64,000 nt of DNA, from the NCBI RefSeq assembly GCF_029867415.1, contig NC_081180.1, positions 145,638,731-145,702,730 of the forward strand. Direction: 5' to 3'. The notes beneath the pieces were generated by a model. The model was not told the origin of the DNA. It did no database searches and was given only the letters and a program-made list of their open reading frames with translations. The position numbers and the translations under genes are program-made. The DNA is from Vicia villosa. Taxonomy: Eukaryota; Streptophyta; Magnoliopsida; Fabales; Fabaceae. Below are positions 25,201-36,915 of this stretch, piece after piece (position 1 is the stretch's first letter; each line of letters starts with the position of its first letter).

Positions 25201-26589
25201 CTGACAATATTGATGCTTAAGTGTGTTATTATTAATAAGAAGACTGCTAGCAACTATATCTTTTTAACACTATCAAATACTCTTTTTTTTTTATTAGTTA
25301 AAATATGTGAGTCTCTAACTTTAAAAATAAATCTTACATAAAGTGGTAGAACACACATGTTTTTACCATTAAAAAAATTATTTAAAAGAGTATTAAAAAG
25401 AGAGTGTTTTTAATATTTTTTTTCTTGTTTAATAATTTTAAGAGCTTTCAATATATTTGTACTTGTCTAGTTTTATAATCGTAAAAAATGTTAGAGAGAG
25501 TGTCTTGCTTCTCTCTAACTTCCAAGTGTTCTGATCAACATGGAGAAGAAGAGCGGGCAGGAGTGGAAGAAGGTTTTCAGGAGTGCATTCAAATCGATCA
25601 AACCAAGGTGGGATGTCTTCCCATTCAACTGGAGAGAGAGCAAGGCAGCGGAGGATAGTGCCGTTTCCATTTTCTGTTTTGATTTTCCAGATAAAGTTAG
25701 AGCGGAAGATTTGTTTGGTTTATTTGGTTGTGTGGGGAAATGTGTGGAGGTGGTGATTTCACCTAGGATAAATAAATGTGGGAAGCGGTTTGGTTTTGGG
25801 AGGTTCAGAGAGGAGGGAGACGCAAGGATGCTCGCAGTGAAGCTTGATGCGATTCAGATTGACGGTGTGAAGATCCATGCAAACCTTCCGAGATTTGAAC
25901 GCAAGGAGGTGGCGGCAAAGACGGGGTTTTCTGGGGGTCATCATTCTGTACCGGGTGGTTTGAAGAAACCGACGTTTGGTCTTGCTATAAGTGGTGTGAG
26001 AAACGTTTTCCGGAAGGACGGACGTTCGTTTGTGGAGGCTGTCAAGAATCAAACTTGTGAGGGGGATCAACCTTTTCAGGGGATTGAGTTTTCTTCGGAT
26101 GTAGAGTTCAGGGAATCGTTGAGCAAAGCCTATGTTGGTTTTGTAAATTCTCCAGGGGCAACTTACAACATTCAAGACAGATTCTTATCGGAAGGGTACT
26201 TCCAAATAAAGATAACTCCAATGGGTGCTAATATGTGTCTTCTTCAGGAGTCGGAGGAAGGGGAGATTGAATGTCTCATTTGCGAAGCTGAATCATGGTG
26301 GAAATAGTGGTTTGATGTTATCAGACCTTGGAAAGCGGCTGATGTTGATACAGAATGTGTGTCTTGGTTTCGTTTCCTCGGTGTTCCTTGTCATGCCTGG
26401 AGTGTGTAATTTTTTGAAAAGCTTGTGAATTCGTTCGGGGTGTACATTTGTGCTAACGAGGTGATTGTTAAACGAACCGGTTTGGATGTTGCGAGAGTGT
26501 TGGTTTGTGTGCCTGTCGATTTCGTTTCGCCGGCTACCATGGAAGTTAGAATTGATGGAGTGGTTTTCAACCTGAGAATAAGGGAGGAG

Positions 26590-28455
26590 TGTAACACCCC
26601 AATTCTACCCGAAAATATAATGCGAGAAATATCAGAGTATTTAAATTTTCAAACAACAAATTGGAGTGTCACATATCAACATAAAACTTCAACTTGTATT
26701 TCATTCAACAATGATACATAGCATTCGAATAACAGTCAACTATCAGCTTTATTCAACTCAAACAACTTGGAAGTATAACAAGTACTTCATAGTATCCAAC
26801 TTGGATTCAACGGTTATAATAACAACAACTAAAATATTAACAACATAGAAACAACAATATAAACGACCCCACGAGTGCTACGTATCAGAGCGAGACACCA
26901 ACAAGACTCGATGAAGCAACAAACTTCCACAGCTATACTTGAGTACCTGCCCATTTCCCATGGTAGGGGAAACATCAGCAGAAAGGGTGAGATATCAAAC
27001 TATATAAATAGGATCATGATAAATCATATATTAGGTAAAGAATATAATTGAATCACCGCCTCACACAACATCAACAAAAACAACACAAAGAACATCATCA
27101 ATAAATATTCATGAGATCAACATATGAACATATTCAACATATAAGCATCATCAACAAGTCAAAACATAGGCATATTTATTATACATCAGAAATTAGGCAT
27201 ATTCGGTTAATCGCATTCACAAGTATTGATATCATCATACTATTTATAAAATCATCAATTCACATTTTCACATACTTCCATCATTTAACAAGTCACAAAA
27301 TACAATCATGATATAGTCACACAACGTCACAACTATAAATCACATATGACACATGGGACATGACTCATGTATATGCATGTGGTACCAATCAGAGCTTCAG
27401 CCCCCGTCACCAATTGCCCAATTCTGAGGCACAAGGCATAAGCCTTCGTCACTAATTTGCCAATCCAGGCCGTCACAGAGTATGCATATGCAATGTGACT
27501 CGATCGACAAACAAGACATACGCAATATACTCATCACAATCACACGTCACTGCAAGGCATATGCCCACATCACTGATAATTACCAATTATTAGAGGTAAT
27601 TCAACGTCACAATAATAATTCATCTTCACATAGAAATAAACTCATCACGACATCCTCATCATCATTTTTCGGTTTATCAAGGCAAACATATAACTTCGCA
27701 TAATAACAAAATCATCACACATCATCATCATCATTTACTTCACAAAGTATTCGTCACAAGACACACGCCCATATCACAATTATCATCTATCATAAAAGGT
27801 AATAACACTTCACACAGATTCCAACAACTTCATACAAACAACGGAGCAATTTCAAGAATTCACATAATCAACTGTCGATGTCGTTAATAAATAATCACAA
27901 AGATATTCACAACAATTCATAAGGTATGATCACAATTCGATACCGGTTAATCGGACACAATTCAATTACTTCACCGATTATCCAATTCATTCGGTTAAAT
28001 ACTCAAGATATCTTAATTTATCGATAAACCCAATAATTTATCTAAGTCCAAGTATTTTCCAATTAAATAGACTTATTGAAATTAATCCTACTATTGATTA
28101 AATCAACCAATTAATAATCATATTATATTAATTCAAATCAATATTCTATTTTCAATTCATTTTACAATATTCTAAATATTACTATTTCTACTAGTTTTCA
28201 TTCTAAATTAATACATCTATTTTGCATTATATAGTACTATTATATAACTATAGCCACATGAATCTTACTATTCATAGAGGTTAGATTCACACTATAGAAC
28301 ATAGATTTTTTTCAATTTAGATTCTTGGTTCAATAATCTGTGATTTAGACACAAGGCCAATGCATGCTGTCAGCATCTCATTACCATTCATGCTAGAAAT
28401 TTATCACTTATCATTCCACCTACATGACCCATTATATAATTATTTTACATAATTA

Positions 28456-28495
<40 letters not shown>

Positions 28496-29525
28496 CATGA
28501 AGTAGTAGAATACTAAAAAAAAATCAACCAAGTGCTTGTGCCAACTGTAATCGGAGCGTGAAATGAACATGTAGTAGGTAGCTGACAGACGACCAAGGCA
28601 TGCGTCTGGGTAAGTCTATGCATTTTTAAACCCATCACCCATACACACAAATTATACCATTATTTCCCAATCAATTTTTATTCTCATTAATTGTTAACAA
28701 CAACACAACAGCTTAGACAGAGCAACAATTAAAACAACACAGTGAAAAATCTACACCCTAAACCCACATAAAATCCATCATATTCCCATTTAGGTAGTAA
28801 GAATCCCCCCTTACCTTAGATTGAGTGCAGCTCTAAGAAGATTCAATGGAAAATTGGAGAAAATGACACTTTAGAGCAACACTTTGGGTCTCCTTCTTCT
28901 CCTCTTCACAACCCTAAACCTTTTTCTCTTTTTTCTTCTTCTTCTTCCTCGGTTTACTCTTTCCTCTTTCTATACTAAAACTATAAAAGTGATACCACCA
29001 CTTAATCACTATTTCAAAATGGGCCTAATAAAATACACCCCTTAATACTTAAAGATACCACAACTAAGCCCAATATTATTTCTACACTCAATGTAAAAAT
29101 AATACTTCCACTTTTATTCCATTAAAATAAAATCCGATTATTTTAATATACCAATTTATTACTCAATGCCTCATATTTCCGGTCTAATCTTAATTACTCG
29201 GAAAATTCCCAAAATGCTAAACATTAACTCATTAATATTTTTAATACTAAATATATTAAAATATTCGATTAAATATCGATCCGCTATCCCGAACTAATAC
29301 TGACTAAATCGTTCCAAAATGCGAAAATTTCAATAAACATCTCAATAAATAAATAATATTACTCTTAATATTATTATTCCGACTATCCGACTAAAAATAT
29401 GACTTTAACTTAATAAATCCAAATACGCCTCTTAAAATAATACCGACCATCCAAATTCGACTAAATCCAATATTTAAATCCTTTAATAATTTAATTAGCC
29501 AATTAATTAAATATGGGGCGTTACA
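26590..29525. mobile_element. LTR (2.9 kb) inserted in LINE ORF1, inverted relative of 18849-21270
   Basis: It runs TGTAACACCCCAATTCTACC...ATATGGGGCGTTACA. It is the reverse-orientation relative of the solo LTR at 18849-21270, with matching blocks at both ends and in the middle. The left flank is AGGAG (26585-26589). The right flank is not AGGAG but the TRIM-like fragment at 29526-29664, after which AGGAG appears (29665-29669). No coding sequence seen. It includes CA/AC-rich stretches (27000-27900) and a (TA)n run near 28459-28493. Confidence 0.75.
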
Positions 29526-29664
29526 ACTTCGATTCCTGCGGGAGGCAAAAACAATATTTCCTGGGCAGCCGATAAGCGGACCTAGGGGGGATTATTGATT
29601 AAGCCGGTAACATGCTCGGTTGGCCGACACGGTTGATGCGTGCAGCGGATATCGGGGTGTTACA
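29526..29664. mobile_element. Partial copy of the 336-bp TG...CA element
   Basis: From TTCGATTCCTGCGGGAGGC to CGGGGTGTTACA this is the reverse complement of 7256-7395, nearly identical along its length. The other half of the 336-bp element is missing and replaced by the LTR at 26590-29525. Its outer end abuts the AGGAG direct repeat. Confidence 0.85.
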
Positions 29665-30579
29665 AGGAGGTTGCAAACTTATCGACGGTTTTCACAAAAC
29701 AAAGTTTGGTTCGGTTTTCTGAATCGGAGGATTCGGTTTTTGAAGAAGATTCTGTAGAGGAGTTCATTGTCGAGTCTTCCGATGATGGAAATCTCACCGT
29801 GATGGGCCCAATTTCGACGGAGTAGACGACGGGGAAGGGAGCTTGAGGTTTCAGAACGATGGGGAAGTTGGTTTGGAGGGGAAGTCGAAGTGTCCGTTGG
29901 ACAAAGATGGTGATAGCACAGAAAGGATTGATAGTGATTATATGGTTATGCGGGATAAAAGTAAGGTGCCTTTATCCTTTGACCAGGCTATTGTGGCAGT
30001 TAGGGGAAATACGTGCCAGGCTGGTGTTTGTGAAAACAACAGGAAGGCCATTCTCTGTGTGGAAGATACGGAAAAGACAAAAGCTATCAGCAAAGTGGAT
30101 TATGAGTATATGGGGCCCACTTTTTTGAGGAAGTCCTCTTTTGCTAAAAAGGTCAAATATAAAAAACTTAATTTATCACTTGGGCTTATTAAAGAGAGAA
30201 GTAGCAGGCCCAGATCCAATTTTCGTAAGAAGATAAATCCTTATGCTAAGGAGGGGAAAAAGTCGTTGGTGGGTGTGGAAAATTCGGACTCCATATCTGC
30301 TGAGTCGGTTTCTTTATCTAGCAGGTCTGTTTCTGGTTTCGGTAAGGAAACAGTAACGATTTATGGGGGCCAATCGGAGGAAGTCGATATTTGCATAAAC
30401 AATAGCAGACTAAAGGAGAGGTTGGGATCAAACACAGGTGAGAAACTGTGGAAAATGTTAACGGATTTGGGAGTGGAAGCTACTGTTAATAAAGATAACT
30501 ACGCTGCTAGAATCGATGAAATGGAAAGTGACGACAAATCCAGAAAATTGAAGAGGAAGGAGAACATCATCTTGTTGCC

Positions 30580-33500
30580 ATGATCATTGGCTCTCTCAAT
30601 ATTAGGGGTGGCGGGAGTAGCTCTAAGAGGCGAAGGGTGAGCCATATTATTAACAAAGGTAATGTTGATTTCTTTTTTATTCAAGAGACGAAATTACATT
30701 TGATTTCTGAGTCATTAGCTGGTAGTTTTTGGAGGAATAGCAATATCGATTATTCTTTTTTGCCGTCTATTGGTGCGTCAAGGGGTATTTTGTCTTTGTG
30801 GAACACGAATTCTGTTCAGGTACTGTGCAGTTTTTGTGGAGGGGGTTTTCTAGGGGTAAAGGCGGTTTGGAAGGAAGAGTTGTATTATATCGTAAATGTT
30901 TATTCTCCTTGTTCTTTGGTGGAGAAGCGTTTGTTGTGCGGGAAATTACTTTCTTTGAAGTGTAAATTTTTCGATGGAGAGTGGGTCATTAGTGGTGACT
31001 TTAATTCAATCAAGAATCGTAGAGAAAGAAAGGGGAGTTCGGTCTTGCGTTCTAGTTGTGATTGGAGGGAGTTCGCGGAGTTTATTGAATCTACCAATTT
31101 GATAGACATCCCGTGCAAAGGAAAGAAATACTCGTGGTTTAGTGGGGATGGGAGAGTTAGTAGTAGGATTGATCGTTTCTTGGTGGCGGACAAAGTGGTT
31201 AGTAAATGGGGTGTGGTTGGCCAATTTGTGGGGGATCGTGATATTTCAGACCATTGCCCGGTGTGCTTGGTTTGTGACAAATCTAATTGGGGACCAAAGC
31301 CTTTTAAATTCAACAACGAATGGTTTGCTAATAAGGAATTATTGTCTTATGTGGAGAAGGAATGGAAATCTTTATCGGTGGAAGGGAGGGGCGATTTTGT
31401 TTTAATGGAGAAGTTGAGGTTAATTAAAGAGAGGTTGAGATGGTGGAATATAAATGTTTTTAGGAAGATAGATTTGGCGGTAGAGGAAGGTGTTCGTATC
31501 TTGAATAAAGGTGATGAAATGGTGGATGAGGAGGATGTAGTGGAATCTTTGTTAGATGTTGATAGGAGAAGGAGGGCATCTAAAGATTTTCGGATGAATT
31601 TAAAGATCAAAGAGAACATGTTAATCCAAAATTCGAGATTGAAATGGTTGAACGATGGCGATGCGAATAGTAAATTCTTCCATAGGGTAATGAAAGCTAG
31701 GAGAAGTCGGAATCACATTGGTCCTATTTTGACGGATAGAGGTTATGTTGACTCGGTTTTGGATGTGAAAGAGGAAGTTTTGACTCATTTTGAGAATAAG
31801 TTTTTGGAGGTCGTGAGGGGGAGACCGATTTTGGAGGGGATTTCTTTAGGGGTTTTGAATCGTGATGAGAAAGACTCTCTTGAAAAGCCTTTCTTGGAGG
31901 AGGAAATTAAAGAAGCTATTTGGAGTTGTGAGGGATCGAAAAGTCCGGGGCCCGATGGCTTTTCCTTCTCGTTCATCAAGAAGTGTTGGGTTTTTTTGAA
32001 AGTGGATTTCATAAGGAGGCTTTGTTATCAAAGGATATCACTTCTTCTTTCTTGTCTTTGATTCCTAAATCTTCAAATCCTTTGGGGTTAGATGATTATA
32101 GGCCTATTTGTTTGGTGGGATGTGTGTACAAAGCTATTTCCAAGCTTTTGGCGTCAAGATTAAAGAAGGTGTTAAGCTCGGTAGTTTCGAATTGCCAAAG
32201 TGCTTTTGTTCCGGGTAGGCAACTTTTGGATGGCGTTTTGGTGGCTAATGAGGTGGTGGATATGGAGAAAAAGGAGGGGATTAGTAGTTTACTTTTTAAG
32301 GTGGATTTTGAGAAAGCTTACGATAATGTGTGTTGGGACTTTCTTAGATTTATGTTAAGAAAGATGGGCTTCGGGGAGCTTTGGATGAAGTGGATGGAGG
32401 CCTTGATTTTCACGAGTAAAATGTCGGTGTTAGTAAACGGTAGTCCTACAAAGGAGTTCGTGGTTGAGAAAGGTTTAAGGCAAGGGGATCCTCTTTCGCC
32501 GTTTCTTTTTGTTATTGTGGCGGAGGGCTTAAAGGGGTTAGTTAGTAAGGCGGTGTAAATTGGTGAATATGGTGGTTTCAACATAAGGAGAGCTTGTAGT
32601 GTGGACATCCTTCAATTTGCGGACGATACCTTATTGATAGGTGAAGGGAGTTGGAAGCAAGTTTGGGTGACCAAGGCTATTTTAAGAGGTTTTGAAATGG
32701 TTTCGGGTCTTGGGATCAACTACCACAAAAGCAAACTTATTGGCATCAATTTGAGCGATCATTTCTTGGATTTTGCTTCCAATTTTTTGTCTTGTAGGAG
32801 GGAGGAAAATCATTTCATTTTTCTTGGTATTCCCATAGGTATTAATCCTAGAAGGATTTCATCTTGGAATGGGATAATGAGTAAGCTAAAATCTCGGCTT
32901 TTAGATTGGAAGGCTCGTTTGCTAAGTTTCGGTGGTAGGCTCACTCTTCTTAAATCCGTTCTTTGTAGTCTTTCGATTTTTATGCTTTCCTTCTATAAGG
33001 TTCCGAAGAAGGTTTTAAAGGATATCACGAGGTTACAAAGTAATTTTCTTTGGGGAGGGGCGGGTGAAGGAAGGAAAATTTATTGGGTAAGTTGGAAGAC
33101 TATTTGTTTACCCGTTGAGAAGGGCGGCCTTGGTTTGAGAAGGATTAAAGACTTTAATTTAGCTCTTCTTCATAAATGGCGGTGGAGGATTCTTGGTGGT
33201 TCGGAGGCATTATGGTAGGATGTGTTGAAAGCTAGATATGGAGATATTAATCTTCATGTGATTTCTTTTGATGCAAAAAATTCTAAGAAGATTCTAAAAT
33301 CATCTTGGTGGATGGATATTTTGTCTTTGGAAAATAGTTACTCCGATAATTTTTTTGTTGATAATTGTAGGTTCATTGTTGGTAGAGGTTTCAATATTTC
33401 TTTTTGGCACTCTAGGTGGATGGAGGATATTTGCTTAATGGAATTATTTCCGGTGGCGTACAACCTTTCGGATTTGAAATTTGTGTCGATAGCATGCATG

Positions 33501-34266
33501 GGAGGATGGATTGATGAAGTTTGGACTTGGGGGGATTTCGGGGTTCGGAGTCAAAACAGCCTGGCTGCTGTTAGTGAAGTGCAGCGGCTGCACTTGTGTT
33601 TGAGCGCCTGGCAGCCTGTTTGTCATTTGAGGGATGGCGTTTTATGGTTCCCGGATCCGGCCAACGGTTATTCGGTAAGAAGCTCTTATGGTTTGACCAA
33701 TTTTTTTTCATGTTCTGATGGGTCCGGATTTGGAATTTTCTATAGCTTTTAAACTTATTTGGAAGTTGGATATTCCTTCGAAGATCAAATCTTTTGGGTG
33801 GCGATGTTTTATCAATAGAATGCCGACTATGGATCTTCTCCTCATGAGAGGTATTTCTTTCTCTTCTAGAAATTCTTGTGTTTTGTGTGGAACGGAGGCG
33901 GAAACGTTGGCTCATCTTTTGTTTAAATGTCGGGCATCCATTTTAATTTGGAAAGACATTGCTTCTTGGATTGGTTTCGATGGTTATGTTTTGGATAGTC
34001 CCTTTAGTAGTTTTATGGGTTGGCTTGGTTTTTGCAGACGCAAGAAGGTGAATGTCGGTAAAGAAGGGACTATTTGGTTGGCAACGTGTTGGTCTATTTG
34101 GATGCTTAGGAATGAGATCATTTATCGGAACGACCATTGGAATATTTTCGACACGGTTTGGAGCATCAAGGCGCTCATTTGGAGGTGGTCCTTTATTGGG
34201 AAAATTAATCGAACCAATTATAACTTTTATGAGTTTAGCAAATCCTCTTTATTATATCTTTCCTAG
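30580..34266 (+). pseudogene. LINE ORF2: AP endonuclease, reverse transcriptase, zf-RVT tail
   Basis: The polyprotein nicks target DNA and copies element RNA. The endonuclease (residues 1-230) keeps N7, E36 (IQETK), D140 and N142 (SGDFNS), D198 (SRIDRF), and D224/H225 (SDHCPV). Reverse transcriptase motifs are FKVDFEKAYD, GLRQGDPLSPFLF and LQFADDTLL, followed by FGGRLTLLKSVL and a C-terminal zinc-finger region near 33880-33930 (CVLCGTEAETLAHLLFKC). Breaks are a frameshift with sequence loss near 32000, TAA at 32556-32558, TAG at 33216-33218 and a frameshift near 33720. It ends LLYLS at 34266, the same ending as the LINE at 45745-49680. Confidence 0.85.
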
Positions 34267-34595
34267 GTTCTATTTGGTGATTAATTTTCTTTTATTTCGA
34301 GCTTTGCCTCGTCTTTTTTGTAATCGTTCGTTAGAACTTTTGGTTCTTTAATATAATTTCTTCATTACAAAAAAAAATATATATTTGTACTTGTCTCATG
34401 TTTTCTTATATTTTGGAGTTGATGCTTATATTTTTGTTGATATTACTAATACTAATTCAACATATGAGTCTGCGAAGGATCCAATGACATATTAGAACTT
34501 TAGTTTTAACCTTTTAGGCAGGTAGGTTAAAAGTAGTAAAACATTCAAGATACTCTCTAGTAGTTACAGTGTCTTGCTGGCGTGTATATATCGAT

Positions 34596-34695
34596 TCCAT
34601 TTCCACATGGTAGCAATTGCCACTATGAATAACTACTCATAAAACACGTATGTTAACACACGTCCCCTTGCATGTTCTTGCATGTTCTTGCCATA
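34596..34695 (+). promoter_or_regulatory. Conserved promoter block of SBP-like copy 1
   Basis: The block TCCATTTCCACATGGTAGC...TTGCCATAT is shared almost unchanged with 50720-50810 upstream of copy 2. It contains a CACATG E-box (34604-34609), an ACACGTA element and two TGCATG motifs at 34669-34674 and 34679-34684 (reverse complement of the seed RY core CATGCA). Copy 1 has a 10-bp duplication (CATGTTCTTG) that gives it two RY-like motifs where copy 2 has one. Such elements are typical of seed storage protein promoters. Confidence 0.6.
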
Positions 34696-34722
34696 TATTC
34701 TGTCCCTTTCTTTTTCTTCACG

Positions 34723-34728
34723 TATAAA
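34723..34728 (+). promoter_or_regulatory. TATA box of SBP-like copy 1
   Basis: TATAAA lies 46 bp before the ATG at 34774, predicting transcription start near 34750-34758 and a very short 5' UTR. It therefore excludes the in-frame upstream ATGs at 34672 and 34732 as translation starts. Confidence 0.7.
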
Positions 34729-34773
34729 ACAATGAACCAACACACTCTAATTATTCCATGCAAAACAACACAC

Positions 34774-36629
34774 ATGGCGATTAAAACCAAGCTTTGCTTA
34801 ACCATCTTTCTCTTCTTCCTCTTAGCTTTACTATGCTCAAACTTAGTCACAGCCAGAGAAGACGAGGACCCAAAGGTCACAACATGCAAAGACCATTGCG
34901 AAGTGGAGCACCAATATGATGAAGAGGACAAACGGATATGCAAGGAGGAGTGTGAAGATTATATTAAGAAGAAACAAGAGCGACAGACACATAAGGAACG
35001 TGAAGAAAAAGAACAAGAAAAAGAACAAGAACAAGAAGAGGATGAAAACCCTTATGTTTTTGAAAACAACGATTTCGAAACAAAAATCGACACAGAGGAT
35101 GGTAGAGTTTTGATTCTCAACAAGTTTCATGAAAAATCAAAGCTACTCAAAAACATTGAGAATTATGGTTTGGCCGTTTTAGAAATTAAAGCAAACGCTT
35201 TTCTTTCTCCACACCACTATGACTCTGAGGCTATACTCTTCAACATCAAGGGTATGTACATGTATATAAACAAATAATAACCAAGTTTATTTATATCTTC
35301 ATAACTTTCTATTTTTGTATTGATATTGACCAATGATTTTGCTTTTGTTGGTGATTACTATAGGCAAAGGCATAATTGGTTTGGTGGCGGAAGATAGAAC
35401 TGAGAGATTCAACCTTGTTGAAGGAGACATCATAAGAGTACAAGCAGGAACACCAATGTATTTGGTTAATAGAGATGAGAATGAGGAGCTTCTTATTGCA
35501 GCGTTTCACATGCCACCTTCATCTGATTCTGCTCCAGTTAATCTAGAGGTTTCAATTTTCAACTTTTAACATTTTTTTTATTAATCGATATTAATAGTCA
35601 GTTTTACAACTTTCACAACATTTTTTTGAATGTAAAATCTGTTATGGTGTAGCCATTTTTTGGGCCTCCCGGGAGAAATCCAGACTCAGTTCTCACTGCC
35701 TTCAGCTCTAAAGTGCTCCAAGCAGCATTCAAGGTAGATTTTTTTGAGTGATTTATGATTCTATTTTATGAATTTGGTTTATTAATTTTATTTTTTTGTA
35801 CTTGAAATCAAAATAGAGTTCAAGAGGAGAGTTGGAAACGGTTTTGGATGAACAGAAGAAGGAAAGAATTTTCAAAATAGCAAAAGAAGATGTGCGTGAA
35901 TTGGCCCATCAGAGAAAAATTAGTCTTTGGCCTTTTGGTGTACTATTTAAGGGTCCATTCAATATTCTGAGCAACAAACCAACTTTCTCTAACCAGTTTG
36001 GTAGTCTCTACGAAGTTGGTCCTCTTCAAGAAAAGACTGGACTTGAAGGACTCAATCTCATGCTTTCCTTTGCCAACATCAACAAGGTATATATACTATA
36101 TAATACATACATATATACTTAGAAAAGTTTCTCATCATTCACTAAATGTTGTTACATTGGTGCTCTTTTCTAGGGATCTATGTCTACTATTCACTACAAC
36201 ACAAATGCAAACAAGATAGCTTTGGTAGTTGGTGGAGAAGGAGATCTTGAGATGGCATGTCCACACACGCCATCAAGTTCATCAAACTCTAAACAAAAAA
36301 GGAGTAGCATTTCATACCACAATATCAATGCAAAGTTGAGGCCTGGAACGGTGTTTGTTGTTCCTGCTGGTCATCCTTTCGTCAATATAGCTTCCAAGGA
36401 AAATAACCTCTCGATAGTTTGCTTTGAGGTTAATGCACAAAGGAACAAGAAGCTTGCTTATGCAGGGAAGAACAACATTGTGAGTGCATTGGACAAGACA
36501 GCTAAGGAAGTGGCATTTGACTTGGCTGCTGAGAAGGTGGATGAGATATTTGAGAGAAAGGAGGAGTTCTTTTTCCCTTATGATGATAATGAGGAGAGGA
36601 AGGAGGAGCGTGGTCGTGCTTTTGTGTGA
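34774..36629 (+). CDS. Vicilin-type sucrose-binding-protein-like (SBP), copy 1, intact
   Basis: The five exons are 34774-35251, 35364-35548, 35653-35733, 35817-36086 and 36174-36629, all with GT-AG introns, giving 489 residues. Residues 1-27 are a signal peptide (hydrophobic core, cut after VTA). C38, C42, C56 and C60 form a CxxxC-x13-CxxxC helical hairpin, followed by a Lys/Glu-rich linker to about residue 98. The N-terminal cupin spans about 110-245 (LSPHHYDSEAILFNIKG, EGDIIRVQAGTPMYLVNRDE). The C-terminal cupin spans about 335-480 (STIHYNTNANKIALVVGGEG, VFVVPAGHPFVNIAS, AGKNNIVSALD). The order and motifs match soybean sucrose-binding protein and broad-bean SBP-like protein better than vicilin or convicilin. 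These are vacuolar or membrane-associated seed proteins, and whether they bind sucrose in vivo is debated. The start is set by the TATA box. Vicilin genes usually have five introns, and four are seen here. Confidence 0.9.
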
Positions 36630-36720
36630 AGAGTGTTTTGTATTACTACAACAACACAATGGTAATGGTAATGGAGGTGGTGATGTAAGTTAAATAATGT
36701 ATGTATATGAAGTGATGTAA

Positions 36721-36726
36721 AATAAA
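36721..36726 (+). terminator. Poly(A) signal of SBP-like copy 1
   Basis: AATAAA lies 92 bp after the stop codon. The surrounding 3' UTR (GAAGTGATGTAAAATAAA) is conserved in copy 2 at 52931-52948. Confidence 0.65.
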
Positions 36727-36915
36727 TGACCGCAAATTGCTGCTTGCTATGGCAACAGAACCATTTGTGTTGTCTAAGTTAATGTGAGTTTTTCTTTTTT
36801 TTTGTTAACTTTATTATGAGGATGAATGGTTATTCAGTTTAAATAATATCATCAAATAAAGTTTTAAATATTTTTTTTTGGTAAGCCAAATATATTGTAA
36901 AGAGAACTAAGTGTT

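Larger units (their letters stand above)
17184..25218 (-). mobile_element. Full-length L1-type LINE (minus strand), 15-bp TSD
   Basis: Direct repeats ACAATATTGATGCTT at 17184-17198 and 25204-25218 bracket the element. A T run at 17197-17205 is the poly(A) tail on the minus strand. Removing the 2.4-kb solo LTR (18849-21270) leaves about 5.6 kb, the usual size of a complete plant LINE with ORF1 (RRM-type) and ORF2 (endonuclease, reverse transcriptase, zinc-finger tail). Both ORFs are broken by many stops and frameshifts, so it is old and inactive. Confidence 0.85.
25540..30583 (+). pseudogene. LINE ORF1 (RRM-type), split by an LTR insertion
   Basis: ORF1 begins at ATG 25540. An RRM-like fold is visible: RNP2-like VSIFCFDF at residues 42-48 and RNP1-like KRFGFGRF at 82-89, followed by a conserved middle region (AYVGFVNSPGATYNIQDRF, MGANMCLLQESEEGEIE). 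In-frame stops occur at 26305-26307 (after ESWWK) and 26407-26409. The frame runs to 26589, resumes after the insertion at 29670 (IREE joins VANLSTVF), shifts near 29810, and then is open from 29843 to the TGA at 30581-30583. The last four bases overlap the ORF2 start. It is non-functional as it stands. Confidence 0.8.
25451..34396 (+). mobile_element. Full-length L1-type LINE (plus strand), 18-bp TSD, next to SBP copy 1
   Basis: Direct repeats ATATATTTGTACTTGTCT at 25451-25468 and 34379-34396 bracket the element, and an A run at 34369-34377 is the 3' tail. Excluding the composite insertion at 26590-29664, the element is about 5.8 kb. ORF1 and ORF2 overlap as ATGA at 30580-30583. It is the best-preserved LINE in the window, with all endonuclease catalytic residues present and few coding breaks. 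Its right end lies 378 bp before the start codon of the SBP-like gene at 34774. Confidence 0.9.

Noticed and set aside
34672..34773. In-frame N-terminal extension of SBP-like copy 1 with two upstream Met codons
   Set aside because: The TATA box at 34723-34728 places the transcript start downstream of both. The extension is not hydrophobic like a signal peptide, and the copy 2 alignment supports the MAI(K/E)TK start.
34843..35130. Open frames antisense to SBP copy 1 exon 1, with similar ones at 51098-51283
   Set aside because: They are shadows of the Lys/Glu-rich linker, giving Phe/Leu-rich antisense frames.
34774..36629. Annotation as convicilin or vicilin
   Set aside because: The CxxxC hairpin, the DENPYVFE linker and motifs such as EGDIIRVQAGTPMYLVNRDE and AGKNNIVSALD fit the sucrose-binding-protein branch better. 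Vicilins lack this N-terminal Cys module in Fabeae, and convicilins have a longer charged extension.
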